DNA of 64,000 bases from an uncultured Coriobacteriaceae bacterium (GCA_902788705.1 CADALE010000004.1:58128-122127); one strand, 5' to 3'. Positions 25,581 to 34,218 are shown, numbered from the stretch's first letter. Numbers and translations: made by a program. The notes: a model not told the origin generated them from the sequence alone.

Positions 25581-26527
25581 TGGATGGAAGCAATGGGGCG
25601 GGCCCTTATCCCGAGGTGTTCCTGCGTACCTTCACGGCAGCGGTCAAGCTGAGAAACTGGATTGCGGGCAAGTGGCAGTCGCTCAGGCTTCGCTTCGGAG
25701 GCATTGGCAAAGCGGTTCCCGAAGAGCCCGAGGCTTTCGAGGAAATATCCGAGCTCATACCAAATTTGAAGCTTTACAACGCCGAGGGCGTGCGAGGATG
25801 GCTTCGCAGGCGAGCGCTTCTGAAGGGTTTCAACAGCCTGAAGGAGTACAGCGATTATCTTCGGGGCAATGATGAAGAGCTCGCCGATCTCAGGGAGAAC
25901 CTCACCTTCGTGGGGACGAACTTCTTCCGAGGCTCGGTTTGGCCCGAGTTGCGTACGGTAGTCCAGGAGGACCTATCTCAAGGACGCCATGGCAATCGAA
26001 TCAGGGTGTGGTGCGCTGGTTGCTCGTCGGGAAAAGAGGTATACAGCCTGCTGATGACCCTGCTCGACTATGTGCCAGCACAGAGCATCGAGCTTTTGGC
26101 AACCGACTACAACGATGTGATGCTTAGCCGCTGCAAGGACGGCATCTTTCCCATCGATACCATGGATGGGATTCCCAAGCGATATTGGCATTACATGGAG
26201 AGATACTCCGGGATTAGACCTGCTGGAGGGCTAGCTTACCGATTCTGCTTCAGATTCGATGAGCAGCTTCGTGGTTTGGTTCGCATCCAGCATCTCGACC
26301 TGCTCACGGATGATTATCCAAGCGGCTTCGACCTCATCTTTTGTAGGAACGTCATCAAATTCTTCGATTCCAGGGCTATCCGTATGGTTCAGGAAAAACT
26401 AGCAGATTCGCTGGTTTCAGGAGGTTTGCTCGTGGTATCGGAAGAAGCTCGCGAGCAGATTGAGGAGCCCAAATCGCTTGGACTTGAGCGCCTCGACCTA
26501 ACCTGCATCTATAGGAAGAATGGGTAG
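25580..26527 (+). CDS. CheR-type SAM-dependent carboxyl methyltransferase in the glycan locus
   Basis: A 315-residue protein with both CheR domains. The helical N-terminal part leads into VGTNFFRGSVWPEL (TNFFR at 113-117); the SAM-binding part has VWCAGCSSGKEVYSL (AGCSSG at 146-151), ATDYN at 174-178 and LIFCRNVIKFF at 252-262, the last matching the family FCRNVLIYF motif. The first 50 residues are an extra basic/amphipathic segment. CheR enzymes methyl-esterify glutamates of chemoreceptors, but no other chemotaxis gene is in the window. ATG shares one base with the previous stop, so it is coupled to the lyase-GT protein; a glycan carboxylate substrate is a possible but unproven role. GC is lower than average. 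Confidence 0.88.
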   Translation: MDGSNGAGPYPEVFLRTFTAAVKLRNWIAGKWQSLRLRFGGIGKAVPEEPEAFEEISELIPNLKLYNAEGVRGWLRRRALLKGFNSLKEYSDYLRGNDEELADLRENLTFVGTNFFRGSVWPELRTVVQEDLSQGRHGNRIRVWCAGCSSGKEVYSLLMTLLDYVPAQSIELLATDYNDVMLSRCKDGIFPIDTMDGIPKRYWHYMERYSGIRPAGGLAYRFCFRFDEQLRGLVRIQHLDLLTDDYPSGFDLIFCRNVIKFFDSRAIRMVQEKLADSLVSGGLLVVSEEAREQIEEPKSLGLERLDLTCIYRKNG

Positions 26528-26562
26528 GCTTTTTCGGTAACGGTTTCCGTTCGGAGGTGTCC

Positions 26563-27660
26563 ATGGGCAAACGCCTGATTTCGCTGGACAATATCGTGAT
26601 CCTTGTCACCGGTGCTGCAGGATTCATCGGGGCGAGCCTTATCGTGCGTCTTCTTCGAGAAACGACGGGTAGCCGCATCGCAGGCATCGACAATCTGAAT
26701 GACTATTACGACCCTGCGCTCAAACGCGCCCGCTTGGATTGGATCGAGCATACTGCCGAATCGAGCGACTCCACGTGGGAGTTCGTCGAGGGCTCCATAG
26801 CGGACGTGGATGCGCTTAGGGGCCTGTTCTCCGAGCTTCGCCCGTCCGTGGTGGTGAATCTAGCTGCGCAGGCGGGCGTTCGCTATAGCATCGATCATCC
26901 CGATGCGTATATCGAGACCAATATCGTGGGCTTCTACAACATCCTGGAGGCGTGCCGTCGGTATCCGGTCGAGCACCTTGTCTATGCCTCCAGCTCGTCG
27001 GTGTACGGCGGCAACGAGAAGGTGCCGTTCTCCACAGACGACAAGACCGACAGTCCTGTGAGCCTGTATGCGGCAACGAAGAAGAGTGACGAGCTTCTCG
27101 CCCATGCGTATGGCTCGCTCTTCGGAATCCCTGCGACAGGCCTTCGGTTCTTCACGGTGTACGGTCCGTACGGCAGGCCCGACATGTTTGTGTACTCCGC
27201 TTGCGAGAAGATCCTTGCCGGCGAGACTATCCAGCTTTTCGGAGAAGGGCTTTGCAAGCGCGACTTCACCTACATCGACGATATAGTCGAGGGAGTTGTG
27301 CGGGTGATGCGTGGTGCTCCGATTGGCGGGGAGGGATCCTCGACCGTGCCCCATGCTGTCTACAACATCGGCGGCGGTTGCCCCGAGCTGGTCATCGATA
27401 TGGTCAGCACCCTGCAGGATGAGCTGGTACGCGCGGGCGCACTCTCGACAAGCTACGACGCAGAGGCCCATCGCCAGCTCGTGGGCATGCAGCCCGGTGA
27501 TGTTCCACTCACCTTCGCAGATACCGAAGCCCTCGAGCGCGATTACGATTTTGCCCCGCAGGTGAGCTTGCGCGAGGGCATCCGCCGCTTCGTGGAGTGG
27601 TACGTGACCTATCATGTGGGAGAACGGTGTGACGATGGCGATCTGAGCGGAGAGGGATAG
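26563..27660 (+). CDS. UDP-glucuronate 4-epimerase-like NAD-dependent epimerase
   Basis: A 365-residue extended SDR. VTGAAGFIGASL binds NAD; LAAQAGVRYSIDHPDAYI and YASSSSVYGGNEKVPF are followed by SLYAATKKSDELLAH with the catalytic Tyr-x3-Lys, and GLRFFTVYGPYGRPDMF. These blocks are characteristic of the LpsL/Cap1J group that interconverts UDP-GlcA and UDP-GalA, more than of GalE. With ugd at the end of the locus this gives a complete route from UDP-Glc to UDP-GalA. ATG 26563 follows GGAGG by 5 nt; GTG 26557 is less likely. Confidence 0.88.
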   Translation: MGKRLISLDNIVILVTGAAGFIGASLIVRLLRETTGSRIAGIDNLNDYYDPALKRARLDWIEHTAESSDSTWEFVEGSIADVDALRGLFSELRPSVVVNLAAQAGVRYSIDHPDAYIETNIVGFYNILEACRRYPVEHLVYASSSSVYGGNEKVPFSTDDKTDSPVSLYAATKKSDELLAHAYGSLFGIPATGLRFFTVYGPYGRPDMFVYSACEKILAGETIQLFGEGLCKRDFTYIDDIVEGVVRVMRGAPIGGEGSSTVPHAVYNIGGGCPELVIDMVSTLQDELVRAGALSTSYDAEAHRQLVGMQPGDVPLTFADTEALERDYDFAPQVSLREGIRRFVEWYVTYHVGERCDDGDLSGEG

Positions 27661-27662
27661 CG

Positions 27663-29411
27663 GTGTCCATGCCGGAGATAATCCGAAAAGCCTACTCCGT
27701 CTTAACGAGGCGGGAGCGCTTGGGTGCCATCCCCCTCGTGCTTCTCATGGTTGTCAGCGCCTTGATGGAATCGTTCGGCGTTTCGCTGGTCGTCCCGCTC
27801 ATCTCGGGCATCATGGATCCATCGCGCCTTGAGGGCGGTGCGATGGGGAGGCTTCTCTCAGCGCTATTTGGATCCAGGAGCGGCGAATCGTATCTGAGCA
27901 CCATCCTCGTGGTGATGATCGTGCTCTTCCTTGTCAAGAATGCGTTCATCATCTGGAGGTCTTACATCCAGAATCTCGCGTTGTCGAAGGTGCGCGTGCG
28001 TATCCAGAGCCGCATGCTCCATTACTACCTCTCACGTCCGTACAGCTTCTTCTTGGATGCGGAGTCCGGCCGGGTGCTGAGAAGCGTTACATCCGATAGC
28101 GATAACTCCTTCATGCTGCTCGACCATATCCTGAACTTCTTCTCGTGCCTCATCATCTCGGCGATCATGGCCGTGGCGGTGTTCCTCATCCATCCTCGGA
28201 TCGCGCTGTTCCTCACGGTTGTCCTTATTGTCGAGTATTCGGTGATCCTTCGTTTCATCAGACCCTTCCTGCAGCGTCAGGGCCAGATCTATCGGGAGTC
28301 TCATGGTGTGGCCAACGGAATCGTCCTCCAGATGATGCGCGGCATCAAATCGGTCAAGGTGGGTGACTCCGAACCATATTTCGAAAAGGGCTACGACAAG
28401 CAGGTTCGGCACATGGCCCATGCCCACCTGATCGAGCAATCGTTCTCGGGCGTGCCACAACGTATGGTGGAGGCGCTCACAGTGAGTGCTCTGCTGGTCT
28501 ACATCCTCATTCTGTTGGTGCAGGGGAATGACGTTTCGGGTCTGGTGCCCATCCTCTCCGCCTTCGTGCTCGCCGCCTCCCGCATGCTTCCGAACGTGGG
28601 AAGCATGTCGAGCTCCGCGAGCTATGCGAACTACTACAAGGAGTCGCTCGATCATGTGGCGGAGCTCATGGATACGCTCGATCATGAGGAAGTAGCGGAG
28701 GCGGAGAATCCTGTTGTCTCGAATGTGCCGGCGAGCTTCGAGCGCGATATCCGCCTGGAGGACATCTCCTTTACCTATCCCGGTGGGGATGAGCCCGTGC
28801 TCGAGCATGCGAGCCTGGTCATTCCCTGCAACAAATCCGTGGGAATCGTGGGCGAGTCCGGTGCCGGTAAGACCACCTTGGTCGATGTGCTGCTTGGCCT
28901 CCTCGTTGCGCAGTGCGGCGAGATCCGCATGGACGGCTCCGTTGTCGATCCCTCATCGCGGGAGTGGCATGCCAAATTCGCCTATATCCCGCAGAACGTC
29001 TTCATGCTTTCGGGCACCATCCGCGATAACGTTGTGTTCGGTCAGGATGAGCTATCTGAAGATGACAAGCGCGTTTGGGAAGCGCTCGAGATGGCCCAGC
29101 TCTTCGACTTCGTGCGTTCGCTCAAGGATGGACTCGATGCAGAGATTGGCGAGGCGGGGATCCGGCTCTCCGGAGGACAGGCCCAGCGTCTCGGCATCGC
29201 CCGCGCGCTCTACGCCAATGCGCCCGTGCTGGTTCTCGACGAGGCGACGAGCGCGCTCGACAACGAGACCGAGGCGGCGCTCATGGACGCCATCTCGACC
29301 ATCCAGGGAACCAAGACCCTTGTCATCATCGCCCATCGGCTCACCACCATCGAGAACTGCGACATCGTCTATCGCGTCGAAGGCGGCACCGTGACCGAGG
29401 ACGGCAGGTAG
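27663..29411 (+). CDS. PglK/MsbA-like ABC exporter (probable lipid-linked glycan flippase)
   Basis: A 582-residue half-transporter with an N-terminal six-helix exporter domain and a C-terminal ATPase: Walker A GESGAGKTTL, Q-loop IPQNVFMLSG, signature LSGGQAQRLGIARAL, Walker B VLVLDEATSALD and a switch His in IIAHRL. The domain order fits PglK, which flips undecaprenyl-linked oligosaccharides. No Wzx flippase is in the locus although a Wzy polymerase is, so this protein may do Wzx's job. GTG 27663 is 6 nt after GAGGG; ATG 27669 is possible. Confidence 0.88.
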   Translation: MSMPEIIRKAYSVLTRRERLGAIPLVLLMVVSALMESFGVSLVVPLISGIMDPSRLEGGAMGRLLSALFGSRSGESYLSTILVVMIVLFLVKNAFIIWRSYIQNLALSKVRVRIQSRMLHYYLSRPYSFFLDAESGRVLRSVTSDSDNSFMLLDHILNFFSCLIISAIMAVAVFLIHPRIALFLTVVLIVEYSVILRFIRPFLQRQGQIYRESHGVANGIVLQMMRGIKSVKVGDSEPYFEKGYDKQVRHMAHAHLIEQSFSGVPQRMVEALTVSALLVYILILLVQGNDVSGLVPILSAFVLAASRMLPNVGSMSSSASYANYYKESLDHVAELMDTLDHEEVAEAENPVVSNVPASFERDIRLEDISFTYPGGDEPVLEHASLVIPCNKSVGIVGESGAGKTTLVDVLLGLLVAQCGEIRMDGSVVDPSSREWHAKFAYIPQNVFMLSGTIRDNVVFGQDELSEDDKRVWEALEMAQLFDFVRSLKDGLDAEIGEAGIRLSGGQAQRLGIARALYANAPVLVLDEATSALDNETEAALMDAISTIQGTKTLVIIAHRLTTIENCDIVYRVEGGTVTEDGR

Positions 29412-29422
29412 GAAAGGGCGTT

Positions 29423-30091
29423 ATGTTTGGGAGAAACGTCGAGCGGGTGCTGAGGGCGGTCCTTCACGGGTATCGTGCACGCTGCTGCGGTCCGCTGTTC
29501 AAGAGCCTCGATTCCAAAACGCAGCAGCTCATCGTTGCGGATGCGAAGAGCCATCCCGGATTCGAGGAGGCTGAACAGCAGGGCGTGGGCACAGTTGCCT
29601 GCCTTGAGGGCCTTTTGTACCGAAGCGCCCTGTTCCGCTCGGTGTTCTACTATCGGTGCTCCCGCTGTGAAACGCTCGGAACGGTGGGAAGGATCTTGCT
29701 CAATCGTTGCATGAAGATGCTTCCGCCTAATCCGTCCGTGGAGATCAATGCCGCGTCGATTGGGGGAGGGCTGAGGCTTCTTCATGGATCGGTCGTCATC
29801 GGCAGCGCCGTGCTGGGACAAAACGTGCGCATCGGGGCGGGAGTGGTCATCGGGTATAGACATGGCGGTACTCCGACCATCCACGATGACGTGCATGTCT
29901 GTTCGAATGCAACCGTCATCGGTGCGATCGACGTGGGCGAAGGAGCAGTCATAGGAGCCGGAGCGGTAGTGCTCAACGATGTTCCTGCCTATGCCGTGGC
30001 GGTTGGCAACCCTGCGCGGATTGTCGATGGAGGCCAGGTGGCGGAGGCGTTGCATCGGAAGGCGGCCGAGGACCTTGAGGTTATGGATTGA
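29423..30091 (+). CDS. Serine-acetyltransferase-like hexapeptide acyltransferase
   Basis: A 222-residue protein. The N-terminal 100 residues are helical; from about residue 112 it has hexapeptide repeats of a left-handed beta-helix (GGGLRLLHGSVVIG, LGQNVRIGAGVVIG, VHVCSNATVIGAI, AVIGAGAVVLNDV) ending VAVGNPARIV, as in CysE and related O-acetyltransferases. In this setting it most likely acetylates a sugar rather than serine. ATG 29423 is 11 bp after the ABC gene with GGAAAGGG upstream. Its last 11 bp overlap the end of the convergent radical SAM gene. Confidence 0.85.
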   Translation: MFGRNVERVLRAVLHGYRARCCGPLFKSLDSKTQQLIVADAKSHPGFEEAEQQGVGTVACLEGLLYRSALFRSVFYYRCSRCETLGTVGRILLNRCMKMLPPNPSVEINAASIGGGLRLLHGSVVIGSAVLGQNVRIGAGVVIGYRHGGTPTIHDDVHVCSNATVIGAIDVGEGAVIGAGAVVLNDVPAYAVAVGNPARIVDGGQVAEALHRKAAEDLEVMD

Positions 30092-31151
30092 TCGCAGCAC
30101 GGATGGCACTGTCGCCTTTGATGATGACGTTGTAGTAATTGCAGCTGCAGTGATCTGCCGTGCAAGGCGCGAGTTCGGCTAAACCCGCATAGGTTCCATC
30201 CAAAAGGCTGCCGAGATGCATTGTCCCGCCGATGACGGGGCAACGTTCGACATTGCCCTTGGGACCGATGGATATGCTGCTAGTGCCCGCATCGCAGAGA
30301 TAGCCGCGTGGGCAGAAGGTCTCCGTTCCCCCCAGTGATGCGCCGAGCGCCTGAATGTTCTCGAAGTCGCGGATGCTGCCATCGGAATACGTCACGCGAA
30401 TGCCGTTCCTGCCCTGCGCAATGACCGTCCCCAGGTTTCTCTCGGAGATCGTGGTTGCATACTTGCGCATGATGATGGGCGTGACGGAGATACGATGCTC
30501 CCACATGGATGCCCGTGCGCTTTCCAGCAGATCGAAGTCTTCATCTGCCAATAAGGGTATGCCTACACCAAGTTTGATGGGGGAGCATAAGACCCGCTCT
30601 CCCAGTTTTCGGGCCATCCTTGTGATGGGGGAGCGTGGCCAGGAGACCTCACGGTCTGCGATTTCGATCAGCTTGGCGGCAAAGCTCTCCCAAGATGTGT
30701 ATGAGCGATAGAAGCTTGCGCCAATATGGAAGGAGCGCCTTCGTCCTATACGGTCATGGCGTTTGATGATCTCGCAGAGCTGGCAATAGGTTTCTGCCGG
30801 CATCGAGAGGTTGGTGGTGATTCTGAAGGACATATCTCCTGGAAAACGGCACGAAGCGAGCTTTTCCAGCAAAGCCGGGAAATCGTTCAGGAACGTGACC
30901 TCTCCGCCGATGAGGTACACGTCGAGCTTTCTGAAACCCTTGAGGTTCTCGACTAGACCGATAATTGCTTCGCAGATGCGGGAGCGCAGCTCGCGCGATT
31001 CTCCCCGTGCCGCCTCGACGTGCATCTCCTTGGTGCCCTGGATGCAGAAGTCGCAAGAATAATTGCAGAGGTTGGTCATCTGCCACCGAACCGTATAGGT
31101 CTGGGATGATGCGCCAACCCGCTCTATCCGTTCCACGTCGCTGCTGACCAA
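30081..31151 (-). CDS. Radical SAM protein with a C-terminal SPASM-like cysteine region
   Basis: A 356-residue protein on the opposite strand to the glycan operon. C29-x3-C33-x2-C36 (in LCNYSCDFCIQ) is the radical SAM iron-sulfur site, with VYLIGGEVTFL as the SAM-binding strand. The C-terminus has CPRGYLCDAG, ERCPV and a CTADHCSCNYY cluster, suggesting an auxiliary Fe-S centre as in SPASM/twitch proteins. The substrate is unknown; no small peptide gene of the RiPP type is seen beside it. Start is TTG 31151, chosen because GGAGG lies 4 nt before it and no upstream in-frame start exists. GC is low for the window. Confidence 0.82.
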   Translation of the reverse strand: MVSSDVERIERVGASSQTYTVRWQMTNLCNYSCDFCIQGTKEMHVEAARGESRELRSRICEAIIGLVENLKGFRKLDVYLIGGEVTFLNDFPALLEKLASCRFPGDMSFRITTNLSMPAETYCQLCEIIKRHDRIGRRRSFHIGASFYRSYTSWESFAAKLIEIADREVSWPRSPITRMARKLGERVLCSPIKLGVGIPLLADEDFDLLESARASMWEHRISVTPIIMRKYATTISERNLGTVIAQGRNGIRVTYSDGSIRDFENIQALGASLGGTETFCPRGYLCDAGTSSISIGPKGNVERCPVIGGTMHLGSLLDGTYAGLAELAPCTADHCSCNYYNVIIKGDSAIRAAINP

Positions 31152-31768
31152 TGGTCCTCCGAGAAAAAACAGGTGCTCATCGCGTATGATCGTTCATTAT
31201 AGGTGTTTCTACGCGGTTGCTGGCGCGTGTGAGGGGTGTTCCATTGGCGAATCGTGTCGGTTCCTCCAAAGCGCCTCGCGCCGAATCCTTTGATAGCGGG
31301 AGCGCGGCGATTGCCCGCATGTTTGTCCAAGCGGCGCTGCGGTACCGTCGCTTGCCCCATCGCATTCGGTTTAGCTTTTCATGTAAGCTGCAGTGAGCGA
31401 AGCGAAACAGGTGAAGTCGCGGGTAACCTCGATGGATCCGTTCGGGCGATGCACGCTCATCTCAAAACCAATCCCGCGTATGAGCTGCGCTTGTCCGATG
31501 ATCCGCTGAGGAACGCGGACTACCTTCGCTCATGCCTCGAGCGATACAAGAGCGCGTAGATGGCGGTGCGCTGCGTCGATTCCACGCGCATCTGCATCAC
31601 GGAGGCTCTATCACGTGCGTTTTTCAACCATTGTGTGTCAGTAGCTCATTATGCGTCAATTTGCTGGCTAATAAGCGATTTCAGCTTTTCCTGTCGACGA
31701 CGCTGGCAAACCGTATAATCGCATCCGGGATTCTGATTAGGAATCCGTGACTGCTTTTTGGGGGGACG
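31152..31768. other. 617-bp gap with a possible gene remnant and the ugd promoter
   Basis: No complete gene is convincing. On the + strand, an open stretch ending at TAG 31557-31559 encodes about 36 residues, starting MHAHLKTNPAYEL, that look like natural protein (charged, ending LERYKSA), preceded by unconvincing sequence; it may be the tail of a decayed gene. The last 130 bp are AT-rich and hold TATAAT at 31714. Both the radical SAM gene (leftward) and ugd (rightward) start from this gap. Confidence 0.4.
31714..31719 (+). promoter_or_regulatory. Candidate -10 element of ugd
   Basis: A consensus TATAAT in an AT-rich region, 50 bp before the ugd ATG. The -35 region (CTGTCG at 31691, 17-bp spacing) is weak. 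Confidence 0.4.
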
Positions 31769-32959
31769 ATGAACGTTGCGGTGGTTGGAACGGGATATGT
31801 GGGCCTGGCGACGGCGGTGCTATGGGCTGCCTGCTATGACGTCACTGTCCTCGACATCGTGCAGTCCAAGATTGATGCGGTGAATGCCTGCAAGAGCCCA
31901 TTCGAGGATACGCTCATCTCTGCGCGGCTTGCCGAGCTTGCCCAAGAGGGCCGACCCCTGCGCGCTGCGACTAACCATCCCGGTGCCCTCTGCGGCGTCG
32001 ACATGGTGATGGTTGCCGTTCCTACGAACTTCTCCGAGGCCATCGGCGCCTTCGATGCGTCGGTGGTCGAGGGCGTGCTGGCGCAGGTCGCTGCGGAGTG
32101 CCCGAATGCCGTCACGGTGATTCGTTCGACCATGCAGCCCGGTGTGACGTCGGCCCTTGCGGCAGCCAAGAGGCTCTCCCGGGTGCTCTATTGCCCCGAG
32201 TTCCTGCGCGAGGGCCGTTCGCTCGACGACTGCCTCCATCCCGATCGCTTGGTCATAGGAGCAGACGATCCGAGCATTGCCGAGGAGTACCGCACGACTG
32301 TCGAGGACGTGTACGCTTCGAACGGCGTTCCGATGCCCCCTGTGGTGCTTTGCTCGACGCAGGAGGCCGAAGCTGCCAAGCTCGCCGCCAACACCTATCT
32401 TGCCCTACGCGTTGCGTTCTTCAACGAGCTCGATTCGTTCGCGTGCCATCGCGGTCTCGATGCGGGGAAGGTCATCCAGGCGGTGTGCCTCGACACGCGG
32501 GTGGGCGACCACTACAACAACCCCTCGTTCGGATATGGCGGCTACTGCCTGCCCAAGGACACCAAGGCATTCCTCGGGAGCTTCGGAGAGGATGCTCCGA
32601 GCGAGCTCATCGAGGCGGTCGTGAACGCCAACGCCTCACGTAAGCGCGACATCACGGAAGCGGTGCTCGCCCTTGGCGTGGAGCGCATCGGCGTTTACCG
32701 CCTGGTTGCCAAGGCGAACTCCGACAACCTGCGCAGCAGTGCGATGATCGATATAGTCGTAGAGCTCGTTCGTCACGGCGCTGACGTCACGCTGTACGAG
32801 CCCATCGTCGAGACCGACTCGTATCTCGGTGCGAAGGTGGTGGGTAGCGTCGAGGAGCTCTTCGGGCAGTGTGACATCGTGCTCGCGAACCGCGTCACGC
32901 CCGAGATTGCCCCATATCGCGCTAAGGTCTTCTCGCGTGACCTCTACGGACGCGACTAG
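31769..32959 (+). CDS. ugd: UDP-glucose 6-dehydrogenase
   Basis: Oxidises UDP-glucose to UDP-glucuronate with two NAD. The 396-residue protein starts with the GTGYVGLATAVLWA Rossmann motif, has STMQPGVT and YCPEFLREG in the middle, and FGYGGYCLPKDTK around residue 255 with the catalytic Cys. It is the short bacterial form. The UDP-GlcA product would feed the epimerase encoded at 26563 and any uronic-acid transferase of the locus. It has its own likely promoter, follows GGGGGG at the ATG, and is the last recognised glycan gene before housekeeping DNA resumes. Confidence 0.95.
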   Translation: MNVAVVGTGYVGLATAVLWAACYDVTVLDIVQSKIDAVNACKSPFEDTLISARLAELAQEGRPLRAATNHPGALCGVDMVMVAVPTNFSEAIGAFDASVVEGVLAQVAAECPNAVTVIRSTMQPGVTSALAAAKRLSRVLYCPEFLREGRSLDDCLHPDRLVIGADDPSIAEEYRTTVEDVYASNGVPMPPVVLCSTQEAEAAKLAANTYLALRVAFFNELDSFACHRGLDAGKVIQAVCLDTRVGDHYNNPSFGYGGYCLPKDTKAFLGSFGEDAPSELIEAVVNANASRKRDITEAVLALGVERIGVYRLVAKANSDNLRSSAMIDIVVELVRHGADVTLYEPIVETDSYLGAKVVGSVEELFGQCDIVLANRVTPEIAPYRAKVFSRDLYGRD

Positions 32960-33077
32960 CATTCGCGCGACGCTTCCGACATCCGACAGCCCGATACTCT
33001 CGTAAGTGCATACGCGCTGGCAAACACCTTCCTTGCTTAGGTGCGGAGCGCAATCTTTGGATTGCACAGCTGTGTCC

Positions 33078-34109
33078 TCACGACTGGGATTTCTTGCGCC
33101 TTGATGCCGCGGCCTTTGCCTTGCGCTCGGCCTCCTCGCGCTGTCCGGGAAACATGTTGCGCTCGCTGAACTCGGCCTGCACGGTGGTCAGCATGAGGAA
33201 CACGTCGTCCAGGCCCAGATGGCGCTCGCTCTCGTCGGCCGCCAGCGTGCCGCGGCGCTTTGCCCAGTGCTCGAGTGCGGCGGGACTGCTCTCGCGAGGC
33301 AGCGACCGCACGTCGGGGTCGATGCGCCGGCAGATGTCGCGCGAGTCGATGAGCACCACCTCGCCCGCCTTGCGGGCCTCGGCGTACCCGTCAAGGTGCA
33401 GCATCAGCCACGAGTCCTCGAAGGCCGCGTTGTGCGCCATGAGCGGGAAGGCCTTGAACGTGGCCAGCAGCGCCTTCTGAACCCGGCGGTCCTCGCGGAA
33501 GGGCGTTTTGCCCGCGAGGTCGGCCCACGTGATCTTGTGGATCTCGGCCAAGGGCACGCCCGTCTGCTCGTACTGATCGGGAATGCCGAAGTAGGCCACG
33601 TGCCCGTCGTGGGGCACGGCAGTGGGCGTGAGGTCCATGAACGCAAGGCCCAGGTTGATGAGGTAGCCGCGGTCGGGGTCCTTCGAGGTTGTCTCGATGT
33701 CAAACCCGCACACCGTGCCGGACACGGGTGCCTCCACGTACGCGATGCCCAGGTCGCGCGCCTCGAAGCCCGCCGTGCGGGCGACGTCCTCAACGGGGCG
33801 GCCTTGCATCCACGCCACGCCGCGCACGAGGTCGTTTGCGGAAAGGCTGCGCGCGAGGTTGAGGCCGTTGAGGTCGCGCAGGCGGTCCATGCCGTACTGG
33901 TCGCAGATGGGACGGTTGCGGTCGGCCAGCTGGCGCACGAGGTCAAACGAGAAGGGTTCCTGCCCGGCTGGGGCCTCCCACCACGCTGCGGCCAGCAGCG
34001 AGATGGCCTCCTCGTTGCGGCGGCGCTCCTCGTCAAGCGCGGCATCGTCCACGAGGAATCCGGGCAGCACGAATGCGTTGGCAAGCTCGATGGCTTGGGC
34101 TAGGTTCAT
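33078..34109 (-). CDS. DnaQ-like DEDDh 3'-5' exonuclease family protein
   Basis: A 343-residue protein with an RNase T/DnaQ-type exonuclease domain in its second half. CGFDIETTSKD gives the first acidic pair (the DxE motif), AHNAAFEDSW the second Asp region, and a late HLGLDD the His/Asp of ExoIII. The first 140 residues have no recognised domain and include a helical segment with ANDLVRGVAWMQGRPVEDV. The C-terminus is basic (Lys/Arg/Ser). Start ATG 34109 is 6 nt after GGGAG; the upstream GTG-type extension to 34145 overlaps the intergenic region shared with priA. The exact substrate is unknown. Confidence 0.8.
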   Translation of the reverse strand: MNLAQAIELANAFVLPGFLVDDAALDEERRRNEEAISLLAAAWWEAPAGQEPFSFDLVRQLADRNRPICDQYGMDRLRDLNGLNLARSLSANDLVRGVAWMQGRPVEDVARTAGFEARDLGIAYVEAPVSGTVCGFDIETTSKDPDRGYLINLGLAFMDLTPTAVPHDGHVAYFGIPDQYEQTGVPLAEIHKITWADLAGKTPFREDRRVQKALLATFKAFPLMAHNAAFEDSWLMLHLDGYAEARKAGEVVLIDSRDICRRIDPDVRSLPRESSPAALEHWAKRRGTLAADESERHLGLDDVFLMLTTVQAEFSERNMFPGQREEAERKAKAAASRRKKSQS

Positions 34110-34218
34110 GGGCAACTCCCGTACGTTTCGGTTTGGCCTGTACATGATAGCCGCTCGGCCGGACGCAAAGGTGCGTTACCATAGTCCTCCACGGGAAGAC
34201 TGACGAGGGGAGGCGTCC

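Noticed and set aside
25580..26527. CheR-like gene as evidence of a chemotaxis operon
   Set aside because: No other chemotaxis or flagellar gene is present and it is coupled to glycan genes on both sides.
31236..31559. 107-codon + strand open frame as a full gene
   Set aside because: Only its last third looks protein-like; the first part is Arg/Cys/Pro-rich shadow sequence and there is no ribosome site.
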